From: Sarcina sp051650825
Lineage (GTDB): Bacteria > Bacillota > Clostridia > Clostridiales > Clostridiaceae
Direction of reading: 5' to 3'
NCBI GenBank assembly: GCA_051650825.1
Contig: JBOFRC010000197.1
Coordinates: forward strand, 15,382-79,381
DNA length: 64,000 bases
Each line of letters starts with the position of its first letter. Within the stretch, counting starts at the first letter, position 1. Position numbers and translations under genes: made by a program. Below the pieces are notes generated by a model. That model ran no database searches and was not told where the DNA came from. It worked only from the letters and a program-made list of their open reading frames with translations. This document shows, piece after piece, positions 18,771 to 26,466 of the stretch.

Positions 18771-18793
18771 AATATTTTGATTATCAAAATATT
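18771..18793. promoter_or_regulatory. perfect 23-base palindrome, FabT-like operator
   Basis: AATATTTTGA - TTA - TCAAAATATT, both arms exact, 31-53 bases upstream of the FabK-like start codon. The core TTTGATTATCAAA resembles known FabT (MarR-family) boxes in fatty acid genes. Confidence 0.65.
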
Positions 18794-19057
18794 AATATAA
18801 TTATAAGATTAATTATTTCTAATTACAATATATTTTTTATAAATAAAATTTTCATACTTATTATTATTTACTCATTGCACTAATTTTATACTCAAATTCA
18901 TTAAAAATTAATCCTTTTATAAATACATCCTAAAATCTTCTATTGTTTATTTCTAAAATTTTATTTTCTCTACTCATTCCTTATTGTAGTGATCTTATAG
19001 ACTATAAATAAAACTTAAATACACATTCTCGCTAAATTAAACTTTTATGATACTTAT
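18794..19057. other. AT-rich intergenic stretch
   Basis: Between the FabK-like promoter and the permease terminator. No ORF with a ribosome binding site, no hairpin of note; I see nothing definable. Confidence 0.4.
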
Positions 19058-19102
19058 AAAAAAAAGTATATCAAATAGAATTAAATTCTATTTTGATATA
19101 CT
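19058..19102 (-). terminator. terminator after the APC permease
   Basis: Minus strand stem AGTATATCAAAATAGAATT / AATTCTATTTGATATACT (19065-19102), followed by TTTTTTT. Confidence 0.9.
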
Positions 19103-19113
19103 ATTTAAAATTA

Positions 19114-20556
19114 TTATACTTCTAAAGTATTTTTATTTGTTCTTTTAGCTATTTTAGGAAGAATTAATCCTAATCCTATTAAAATAAATGGTGTAGCAAA
19201 GTTTGTTAGGGTCAATGACCACCAATGTCCTGTAAACATCTCACCATCTTTTGGGAACATTCCCATAATACATGCAAATGCAGTAAAAGCAAAACACCAA
19301 ATACCAAAAATTCTAGCCACAACTCTATTTTTTATAAATTTATATTCCGAATTAAACTTACTCGCTAATTTTGTTAGTGCTATATATGCTAAGAATACCC
19401 ACAAGTATCTAAGTGGCATAACCGCTGCATTTAAATCAAGTAACCAGTTATATAAATCATTTGTATTTCCCATTCCAAGAGCCGGAACTATAATAAGAAT
19501 CGAAACAAGTACTGCTGTCATTTTATATCCATTAATAGGTGCTCCATGCTTATTTACTTTTGTTAATACTTTTGGTATATATCTATCATCTGTATCTGAA
19601 AGTAAAACTTTAAGTGGTGCATCTATAGAGAACAATAATGCTGAAACTTGTGCAAGGAAATTCGCAATTGAATAAAGCACTAATAAGCTATTTCCTATTC
19701 CATAATAATTTCCTAATTTCTTAAATGCATAATATGCTCCATTCATTTTAAGATCTGGAGGGATATCATTAGAATTAAACATCATCCCCATTGCAAATGA
19801 TCCTAAAAATGCAGTTACTGCAACCATTACAGCAAGTGCTATCATTCCTTTTGCAAATCCTTTTTTCTTATCTTTCATATTATTTACATATGGAGACATT
19901 TTTTCAGCTCCACCAACTGCGAAAACTAACATCGCTATTGTTGTAAAATACTTAAAATCAAATGTTGGTATAAATGAATGCAATGTTATATGTGGTGTTG
20001 CACTTTTTATTCCAACTAATGCAGGTGCCGCAAGCATTAATAATATATAAAGAATCGACATCACAAACATTGATATTCCAGCTATAGAACCTATGACTTT
20101 AAGTGACGTCATGCCTTTTGAGGCAACCCATAAAAATATGAAAAATATAACTAAAGTAATTCCTTGTAAAATTAAAGGATTTACATGGTCTACTAATTGA
20201 CCATTTTGGAATGTTGCCCATCCAAGAGATATTAAAATCCCTTGTGGTTTTTGTGCAAGATATGGAATATGAACAACCCAATATGTCCATCCCGCTAAAT
20301 ATGCAAGTGTTGGACCCATAGTTTTTCTAATCCAATAACTTACTCCACCTTTTCCCTCACTAAAAGTAGAACCAAGTTCTCCTACCATTAAAGCATATGG
20401 TACAAAATATAAAAATAATATAAGTACCCAAGATGTTATTACTGATAACCCCTGGTTTGCATAGTTATTTACTATATTTCCAAAGCCCCAAACAGCAACA
20501 AACGCCATCAGCCCTAGGTTATACCACATAAGCTTCTTATTATTTTCGCTCCCCAT
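19114..20556 (-). CDS. APC family amino acid permease
   Basis: Secondary amino acid transporter or antiporter of the cytoplasmic membrane. 480 residues with about 12 hydrophobic segments. Seen: N-terminal LMAFVAVWGFGNIVNNYANQ (the APC TM1 with the broken-helix GxGN-type motif), GKGGVSYWIRKTMGP, and FAVGGAEKMSPYVNNMKDKKK after the seventh segment, typical of the glutamate/GABA-antiporter-like branch. ATG at 20556 follows TTTAGGAGGAAGAATAAA. Monocistronic; substrate unknown. Confidence 0.88.
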   Translation of the reverse strand: MGSENNKKLMWYNLGLMAFVAVWGFGNIVNNYANQGLSVITSWVLILFLYFVPYALMVGELGSTFSEGKGGVSYWIRKTMGPTLAYLAGWTYWVVHIPYLAQKPQGILISLGWATFQNGQLVDHVNPLILQGITLVIFFIFLWVASKGMTSLKVIGSIAGISMFVMSILYILLMLAAPALVGIKSATPHITLHSFIPTFDFKYFTTIAMLVFAVGGAEKMSPYVNNMKDKKKGFAKGMIALAVMVAVTAFLGSFAMGMMFNSNDIPPDLKMNGAYYAFKKLGNYYGIGNSLLVLYSIANFLAQVSALLFSIDAPLKVLLSDTDDRYIPKVLTKVNKHGAPINGYKMTAVLVSILIIVPALGMGNTNDLYNWLLDLNAAVMPLRYLWVFLAYIALTKLASKFNSEYKFIKNRVVARIFGIWCFAFTAFACIMGMFPKDGEMFTGHWWSLTLTNFATPFILIGLGLILPKIAKRTNKNTLEV

Positions 20557-20840
20557 TTTATTCTTCCTCCTAAAAATTCAATTCATAATTAAACTTTAAA
20601 TATTATTGCAAAAATTTATTATTTACTAAAAATATTCCTCAAAACTTTTATTTTAAAACTTTGACAACCTCATTCTATCATTACAGACATTTTTAGACAA
20701 CTTTTATACATTAATAATTAATCTTTTTGAACCTATATTTGTTAATAAATTAATATTAAAGAAATATTTTTGTAACTTTATATTCAGGTAATAAAGAAAT
20801 GATTTTTCATTTTAAAAATCTTGCATTTTTTATAAATAAC
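20557..20840. other. intergenic region upstream of the permease
   Basis: AT-rich; should contain the permease promoter on the minus strand. No strong -35/-10 pair or structured leader recognised. Confidence 0.4.
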
Positions 20841-20896
20841 AAAAAAAAGATAAAATAATGCAATATTTAATCATTTAAACTTGCATTATTTTACCT
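20841..20896 (-). terminator. terminator of the trp operon
   Basis: Minus strand stem AGGTAAAATAATGCAA / TTGCATTATTTTATCT (20849-20896), then TTTTTTTTG, directly after the trpA stop. Confidence 0.9.
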
Positions 20897-20899
20897 TTT

Positions 20900-21664
20900 T
20901 CAGCTAAAATCTAATTCTAATCTGCATTTTAGTATATATTCTTTAAATTCTTTAGATTCATAACCATATTCTTTTAACATTTCAACTATATTACTCCCTA
21001 TAATCACGCCTTCAAATTTATTTTTTACTCTTTTTATATTTTCAATTTCCCCCATACCAAACCCAACTAAAATTTTATTATTTAACTTCTTATTAGTATT
21101 ATTTAAATCATAAAATAACTTATCAAAATCTATATCTCCCCTTCCTGTTTTTCCTTTATGTGATATACAATATATAAACCCATCTATATGCTCTTTAATA
21201 TGATGCAACTCTTTACTTTTTATTACTTTTATATTTATCAAATCTTCTTTTCTTGCCATCTCATTTAATTCTTTATATTCATAATCTGGAACTATTAAAG
21301 CATCTACTCCACAATCTTTTAAATGCTTAAAAAACAATTTATCATCACACTTTACTATTTCATTTTTATAAGTCATAAATACTATCGGAACTTCTGTATA
21401 TATTCGTAGTTTTTTAACTGTATTAAACAAGTTATCAAGCTTAATTTTATCTTTTGCTCCATCTAAATACGCTTCTTTTATAACTTTTCCATCCATATAT
21501 GGGTTTTCTCCACCAAATCCAATTTCAATGATATCAACACCATTTTTCTCCATCTCAAGTACACTCTTTATCATAAAATCTTCATTCTTAAAATTCAAAG
21601 GTATAAATCCTACAAATATTTTTTTATTACTTATTTTCAAATACTCTCTTAATCTATTTTTCAA
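20900..21664 (-). CDS. trpA: tryptophan synthase alpha chain (no beta-chain gene beside it)
   Basis: Aldol cleavage of indole-3-glycerol phosphate to indole and glyceraldehyde-3-phosphate. TIM barrel of about 254 residues. Catalytic Glu49 and Asp60 (numbering from ATG 21670) are in place within IEIGFGGENPYMDG, and the loop-6 motif SHKGKTG and the phosphate-site motifs GFGMG and IGSNIV are present. The loop-2 motif normally PFSDP is GGENP, losing the Asp56 that contacts TrpB; the N-terminal LGDP motif is also changed. ATG 21670 is one base from GGGAGG; TTG 21664 has a 7-base spacing and is preferred. trpB is absent between trpF and trpA. Confidence 0.88.
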   Translation of the reverse strand: MKNRLREYLKISNKKIFVGFIPLNFKNEDFMIKSVLEMEKNGVDIIEIGFGGENPYMDGKVIKEAYLDGAKDKIKLDNLFNTVKKLRIYTEVPIVFMTYKNEIVKCDDKLFFKHLKDCGVDALIVPDYEYKELNEMARKEDLINIKVIKSKELHHIKEHIDGFIYCISHKGKTGRGDIDFDKLFYDLNNTNKKLNNKILVGFGMGEIENIKRVKNKFEGVIIGSNIVEMLKEYGYESKEFKEYILKCRLELDFS

Positions 21665-21724
21665 AAACATGCCTCCCTTTATTTCCTTCTTTACCCTCTA
21701 TATAAATTTCTTCAAAACTATTCT

Positions 21725-22318
21725 TTATTTTTTGTAAACAAAAGATGAAAGTTTTTGCATAAGTTTTAAATTTTTCAAACCACCTTTTTCAACTCCCGAA
21801 CTAATATCTACTCCATAAAATTCATTAATCTTTACTAAATCACTAATGTTCTCAATATTGATTCCACCAGCTATAATTAATTCTTTAGTATCTATATTTT
21901 TTAAAATATCCCAATTAAAAATTTTTCCACTCCCCCCAATTGCAGAATCTACTAAAATTCTTTCTACTTTCCCCTTAAATTTATTTATATCCTGTTCTAA
22001 ATTTTCATTTCCACATAGAACTTTCCAAGTTCTCTTAAAATCCAAATTTTTTATATACATTAAATCTTCTTTCCCATGCAGTTGTATAATATCAACATCA
22101 TGCATTTTCACAAATTTTTTTACCAAACTCAAATCATCATCTTTAAAAACAGCTACTTTTTGTATTCTACAATCTAATTTTTTTATAATTTCATCATAAA
22201 TTTCAAAACTAATTTTTCTCTTACTCTCTGTCATAATAAATCCTGCAAAATCACATTTTACTCTATTCAAAGCTAAAATTTCTTCTTTACTTTTAATACC
22301 ACAAATTTTCAAAATCAT
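21725..22318 (-). CDS. trpF: phosphoribosylanthranilate isomerase
   Basis: Amadori rearrangement of phosphoribosylanthranilate to CdRP. 197 residues. Seen: N-terminal MILKICGIKS with catalytic Cys, general-acid Asp in ILVDSAIGGSGK, IIAGGINIENI and the C-terminal VDISSGVEKGG phosphate-binding segment. ATG at 22318 overlaps the trpC stop (ATGA) and has GAGGGG nine bases upstream; the longer ORF from 22357 lies inside trpC. It ends 60 bases before trpA, in the place where trpB would normally follow. Confidence 0.95.
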   Translation of the reverse strand: MILKICGIKSKEEILALNRVKCDFAGFIMTESKRKISFEIYDEIIKKLDCRIQKVAVFKDDDLSLVKKFVKMHDVDIIQLHGKEDLMYIKNLDFKRTWKVLCGNENLEQDINKFKGKVERILVDSAIGGSGKIFNWDILKNIDTKELIIAGGINIENISDLVKINEFYGVDISSGVEKGGLKNLKLMQKLSSFVYKK

Positions 22319-23061
22319 TTTATATTTCCCCTCATAAAATATTCTCCAATCAGGCATCCCCTAACTCCTAATCCTTTAAGATATTCTATATCTGCCTCAC
22401 TACAAACTCCACTTTCTGAAATTAAGATACACTCCCAATCTACAAACTTCATTAAATTTTCAGTATTTTTTAAATCTACCGCAAAAGTCTTTAAATTTCT
22501 ATTATTAATGCCTACAATATTAGGTTTTAACTTTCGCACCATATCTATTTCTTCTTCACTATGGACCTCAACTAAAATATCTAACCCTAGGGCTTTTGCA
22601 TAATCATAAAATTCATAAATCTTCTCATTTAGAATAGCTACTATTAAAAGTATTGCGCTAGCACCATAAATATAGCTCTCATAAATTTCATATTTATCTA
22701 TTATAAAATCCTTTCTAAGAACTGGTTTTGTCAAATATTTAATACCATACTCTAAATAATCTAATGAACCTAAAAAATAATTTTCTTCAGTCAAAATTGA
22801 AATCGCTGAAATATCTTTATTTCTTTCATAACTCTTTAATATCTCCTCAAAAGGAAAATCATTTGATATTACACCTTTTGAAGGAGAAGCTTTCTTTAAT
22901 TCTCCTATATAACTAAAAGATTTATTATTTAATGCTTCATAAAAACCTACAGAACATCTTTTAAATTTTAAATTACTATTATGAGATTTTTTTTCTACTA
23001 TAGCTAATTTCTTTTTCTCGACTTTTACTCTCTTATCTTCACATATTTTATCTAAAAACAT
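22315..23061 (-). CDS. trpC: indole-3-glycerol phosphate synthase
   Basis: Ring closure of CdRP to indole-3-glycerol phosphate. 248 residues, usual length. Seen: IGELKKASPSKGVI (Lys and the CdRP-binding SPSKG), ISILTEENYFLGS, VLRKDFIIDKYEIYES, ILLIVAIL, VGINNRNLKTFAVDL and ILISESGVCS. ATG at 23061 overlaps the trpD end by 10 bases and follows AAGGGGATAAG. Confidence 0.96.
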   Translation of the reverse strand: MFLDKICEDKRVKVEKKKLAIVEKKSHNSNLKFKRCSVGFYEALNNKSFSYIGELKKASPSKGVISNDFPFEEILKSYERNKDISAISILTEENYFLGSLDYLEYGIKYLTKPVLRKDFIIDKYEIYESYIYGASAILLIVAILNEKIYEFYDYAKALGLDILVEVHSEEEIDMVRKLKPNIVGINNRNLKTFAVDLKNTENLMKFVDWECILISESGVCSEADIEYLKGLGVRGCLIGEYFMRGNIK

Positions 23062-24080
23062 CTTATCCCCTTATTACTAACTTTTATTAATTCCTCTAAT
23101 TTTTTTAATGCTAGCCCTTCATCTATAAGCTTATTTGCAAGCATAATCCCTTCACTTATACTGCTCGTCCGCTCAAATAGGTAAAAAGAAAATCCAGCAT
23201 TAAGAACTGCTATTTCTCGCTTTGGTCCATTTATAACTCCACTTAAAATACCTAATATTAACTTTGCATTATATTTTTTATCTCCACCTTTTAACTCTTT
23301 AATTTCACATAGTTTAAACCCATACACCCGTGGATCAAGTTCATATGATTTTATACTTGCTCCTTTTATTTCATAAATATTAGTTATTGATGTTAGACTA
23401 ATTTCATCCATCCCTTCTGTAGAACTTACCACTGCCCCTCTTTTTATTCCGAGTTCCTTTAAAATAACTGCAAGATCCTTTCCTAATTTTATATTAGAAA
23501 CTCCAATAAGTTGATCTGAAAGAGTAAATGGATTAACAAAAGGACCCACTAAATTTAAAATTGTTCTAACTCTAAGATCCTGCCTTACTTTTTTAAATTT
23601 ACCAAGAGCTTTATGATATAATGGTGCAAATAAAAATACTATTCCAACTTCATCTAAAATTTTAACAGCTTCATTTTCATCAGCCATAATATTAACACCT
23701 AGTTCTTCTAATACATCAGCACTCCCACATTCACTCGAAATAGCTCTATTTCCATGTTTTGCAATTTTTATACCACCACTTGCAAGAATTAGAGAACTTA
23801 AAGTGGAAATATTAAAAGTATTAAGCCCATCTCCTCCTGTTCCACATACATCAGCTACTGCTATAGGATAGTGTATTTTATTAATACTATCATTAATTCC
23901 ATTTATAATTCCTAAAACCTCCTCACTACTCTCTCCTTTCATAGCTAATCCTACAAGTATTGCTGCAAGTTCGCTCTCTTCAAAACCCTCATTAACAAAA
24001 ATGTTTATAGTTTTTCTCATATCATCCATTGATAAATTTTTTTTACTCATAAGATTCATTAATATCTCTTTATTTAACAC
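23052..24080 (-). CDS. trpD: anthranilate phosphoribosyltransferase
   Basis: Transfers phosphoribose from PRPP to anthranilate. About 342 residues. Seen: VCGTGGDGLNTFNIST (PRPP-binding glycine loop), KHGNRAISSECGSADVLEELG, FLFAPLYHKALGKFKKVRQDLRVRTILNLVGPFVNP. GTG at 24078-24080 follows GGGGGATTTGCT and overlaps the end of trpG by 11 bases; the longer TTG start at 24098 has no ribosome binding site. Confidence 0.95.
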   Translation of the reverse strand: MLNKEILMNLMSKKNLSMDDMRKTINIFVNEGFEESELAAILVGLAMKGESSEEVLGIINGINDSINKIHYPIAVADVCGTGGDGLNTFNISTLSSLILASGGIKIAKHGNRAISSECGSADVLEELGVNIMADENEAVKILDEVGIVFLFAPLYHKALGKFKKVRQDLRVRTILNLVGPFVNPFTLSDQLIGVSNIKLGKDLAVILKELGIKRGAVVSSTEGMDEISLTSITNIYEIKGASIKSYELDPRVYGFKLCEIKELKGGDKKYNAKLILGILSGVINGPKREIAVLNAGFSFYLFERTSSISEGIMLANKLIDEGLALKKLEELIKVSNKGIRCF

Positions 24081-24648
24081 AGCAAATCCCCCTAACAAAA
24101 TTCTTAATTATTTGTTTTCCATCTTTAGTACCTATTGACTCTGGATGAAATTGAATTCCGTATACATCTTTCCCCTTAACTTTAACTCCCATAATTGTGC
24201 CACTTGGTAACTGTGCTATAACTTCTAATGTATTAGGTAAATTTTCTTTTTTTATTATTAATGAATGATATCTCATAGCTTCAAACTTAGAATTTATAGC
24301 TTGTAAAAGCATACTTCCCTTATTTAAAATTATTGATTTTTTACCGTGAATTATTTCAATATCTCTAACAACTGTTCCTCCATTTTTAATCCCTATTGCT
24401 TGATGCCCAAGACATACTCCTAAAATAGGAACCTTTCCTGAAAACTTTTCAATTACATCTAATGATATATTAGAATCTTCTGGACGCCCTGGTCCTGGTG
24501 ATATTATTATTCCATCTAAATCTAAAGCTTCAATCTCGTCTATAGTAATAGCATCATTTCTCACCACTAAAACTTTAGTATAAAATTCCCCAACCATTTG
24601 ATATATGTTATAAACAAAAGAATCATAATTATCAATTATCAGAATCAT
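24070..24648 (-). CDS. trpG: anthranilate synthase glutamine amidotransferase subunit
   Basis: Class I glutaminase subunit that delivers ammonia to TrpE. 192 residues. Seen: DNYDSFVYNIYQ, SPGPGRPEDS, nucleophile Cys in GVCLGHQAIG, MRYHSL and the His-Glu pair in GIQFHPESIGT. Its ATG follows the trpE stop directly (24648/24649), implying coupled translation and 1:1 synthesis. Could double for aminodeoxychorismate synthase, as in bacilli. Confidence 0.95.
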   Translation of the reverse strand: MILIIDNYDSFVYNIYQMVGEFYTKVLVVRNDAITIDEIEALDLDGIIISPGPGRPEDSNISLDVIEKFSGKVPILGVCLGHQAIGIKNGGTVVRDIEIIHGKKSIILNKGSMLLQAINSKFEAMRYHSLIIKKENLPNTLEVIAQLPSGTIMGVKVKGKDVYGIQFHPESIGTKDGKQIIKNFVRGICCVK

Positions 24649-25989
24649 TTAAAGTACCTCCATTAAAACTTTCATCTTATTTATAGTTTCCTCATACTCT
24701 CTTTCTTCATCTGAATCATAAACTATTCCAGCCCCTGCCTGTAAATAAGCCTTATTTCCCTTTTTTATAATAGTTCTAATAGTTATAGCAAAATCTAAAT
24801 TTCCATTTAAAGAAAAATATCCAACAGCCCCAGAATAAACTCCTCTTTTATAATCTTCTAACTCTTCTACAATTTCCATGGCTCTAAATTTTGGAGCTCC
24901 TGAAACAGTTCCAACAGGTAAGACACTTTGTAATAAATCAACACCATCTTTATTATCTTTCAAGATTCCGTTAACAGTAGAAGATAAATGCATAACATGC
25001 GAAAATTTTTCTATTTTTAAATATTCAACTATCTTCACACTTCCAAATTCACAAACCCGTCCAAGGTCATTTCTTCCAAGGTCAACAAGCATATTATGCT
25101 CTGCTAATTCTTTTTTATCGTTCAATAATCTATCTATGCGTGCCTCTTCAACTATCACATCATCATCTCGTTTTATAGTTCCTGCAATAGGGTTCGTAAC
25201 ACATTCTCTATTATTTAAAGACACTAATACCTCTGGTGAAGTCCCTATAATAGAAAAACTAGAATAATCTAAACAATACATATACTTAGAGTAATTTATA
25301 GCTTTTAAACTTTTATAAATCTCAAAATTCTCTTTTTTAGTTAATTTCACTACTCTATTAGATAGGACAACCTGGAAAACAGCACCGTCTTTTATATACT
25401 TCTTAGCTTTATTTACCTTGCTACAAAAGCTCTTTTTATGCTGATTCAAAGTAAATATATTAATATTTCCAATGTTCTTTTCATCATTTTTTGCTTTTAT
25501 TTCATATTCATCCTCAAAATCTTCAAACTCATAATTACAAGTTTTTAAATTAATTTCAAAAGTTTTTTCTAATTGTTTATCATAAACAAAAATATTTTCA
25601 TAAAAGCCCATTATCATATCATCAACACATATTTCATCCATATTTATAAAATCTAATTTTTGTTCAAATTCTTGAACCATATCATATGATATATATCCTA
25701 AAAATCCCCCAACAAAAGGGAAACGTTCATCCTCAAGTTTATTTTCACTAATTATTTTTCTAATAAAATCAAAACTCTTTTCTTTGATTTCCTTATATTT
25801 AAAATTATTATTAACTATAAGAACTTTACGCTTTCTACATACAACATAAAATTTTGCTTCTAGCCCAAAATAGATAAACTCATTATCTTTTTTAGAAATC
25901 TCAAATAAAACTTTAGGCAACTTACTCTTTACATAAAATTTTTCTAAGTCAGTTAAACTCATTTTTATTTCTTTTACTGAAAATCTCAT
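24649..25989 (-). CDS. trpE: anthranilate synthase component I
   Basis: Makes anthranilate from chorismate and ammonia. 447 residues from ATG 25989, which has AGGAGG nine bases upstream; the ORF extending to 26058 is T-box leader. Seen: chorismate-domain motifs FSIIGTSPEVL, NPIAGTIKRDDD, HNMLVDLGRNDLGRVCEFG, SGAPKFRAMEIVEELE and AGAGIVYDSDEEREYEE. The N-terminal LLES tryptophan-feedback motif appears as GLEA (in IYFGLEAKF), so inhibition by tryptophan may be weak (inference). First gene of the trp operon, controlled by the T-box at 26009-26370. Confidence 0.94.
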   Translation of the reverse strand: MRFSVKEIKMSLTDLEKFYVKSKLPKVLFEISKKDNEFIYFGLEAKFYVVCRKRKVLIVNNNFKYKEIKEKSFDFIRKIISENKLEDERFPFVGGFLGYISYDMVQEFEQKLDFINMDEICVDDMIMGFYENIFVYDKQLEKTFEINLKTCNYEFEDFEDEYEIKAKNDEKNIGNINIFTLNQHKKSFCSKVNKAKKYIKDGAVFQVVLSNRVVKLTKKENFEIYKSLKAINYSKYMYCLDYSSFSIIGTSPEVLVSLNNRECVTNPIAGTIKRDDDVIVEEARIDRLLNDKKELAEHNMLVDLGRNDLGRVCEFGSVKIVEYLKIEKFSHVMHLSSTVNGILKDNKDGVDLLQSVLPVGTVSGAPKFRAMEIVEELEDYKRGVYSGAVGYFSLNGNLDFAITIRTIIKKGNKAYLQAGAGIVYDSDEEREYEETINKMKVLMEVL

Positions 25990-26016
25990 TTTACAACACC
26001 TCCTAAATAAAAAAAG

Positions 26017-26047
26017 CCACCTCGCCCATATTATGGGACGAAGTGAC
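26017..26047 (-). terminator. second leader terminator of the trp T-box
   Basis: Minus strand GTCACTTCG-T-CCCAT / ATGGGCGAGGTGGC with one bulged U, then seven Ts. It ends 27 bases before the trpE start codon. Confidence 0.9.
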
Positions 26048-26136
26048 CGTGGTGCCACCCATATTCACAGCTAAAAACATATAATAAAATCAAATCTTTT
26101 ACAAAATACCTCTAGAAAATAAATTTGTAAAAAATA

Positions 26137-26164
26137 AACTCCCCTAATAAAAATCAGGAGAGTT
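26137..26164 (-). terminator. first leader terminator of the trp T-box
   Basis: Minus strand AACTCTCCTGAT / ATTAGGGGAGTT, 12 pairs including two G-U, 4-base loop, then TTATTTTTTA. It lies upstream of the canonical T-box and second terminator. Confidence 0.85.
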
Positions 26165-26400
26165 AAACTCTTATATGCCACCTAGCTATTTTCTTAAATC
26201 AGATACAGAAATTTTACTTCGATATCCTGCTCTTTTAATGGGAGCTCCCATCTAAGTCTACTAAAATTCAACCTAGCTTCTCAAAGATCCATTCACTAAA
26301 ATGTACAGTGCTTAGATTTCACCATCCTAAACTCTCTTTAACTTACCTCTTTTAGCTACTACTTCTTATCATAGAATTATCAATAATATTATTTTAATTT

Positions 26401-26429
26401 ATTATATACAAAAAACAAAAATTTGAGAA
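26401..26429 (-). promoter_or_regulatory. probable trp operon promoter
   Basis: Minus strand consensus -10 TATAAT (26401-26406); 17 bases upstream a poor -35, TTCTCA (26424-26429). Transcription would start just before the T-box stem I. Confidence 0.4.
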
Positions 26430-26466
26430 CAATATAAAAAAAATTTATTATTTTTAATTTTTTATA

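Larger units (their letters stand above)
26009..26370 (-). promoter_or_regulatory. tryptophan T-box leader with two T-box/terminator modules
   Basis: Stem I lies at about 26370-26230, with GGTGAAAT and the specifier loop GAA-UGG-AUCUUUGAG; the specifier UGG (Trp) is at 26289-26291. Module 1: AGGTGGCA (26183-26176) and a 12-bp terminator at 26164-26137 followed by TTTATTTTTT. Module 2: canonical GGGTGGCACCACGG (26060-26047) and a 14-bp terminator at 26047-26017 followed by TTTTTTTATTT. Only about 65 bases separate terminator 1 from T-box 2, too little for a second stem I. Uncharged tRNA-Trp should allow read-through into trpE. Confidence 0.92.

Noticed and set aside
21665..21724. Possible trpB remnant between trpF and trpA
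   Set aside because: The only open frame reads FEEIYIEGKEGNKG and similar; it does not resemble the C-terminus of TrpB.
25990..26058. Extended N-terminus of trpE
   Set aside because: The extension translates the T-box and terminator hairpin; the ATG at 25989 has AGGAGG at nine bases.
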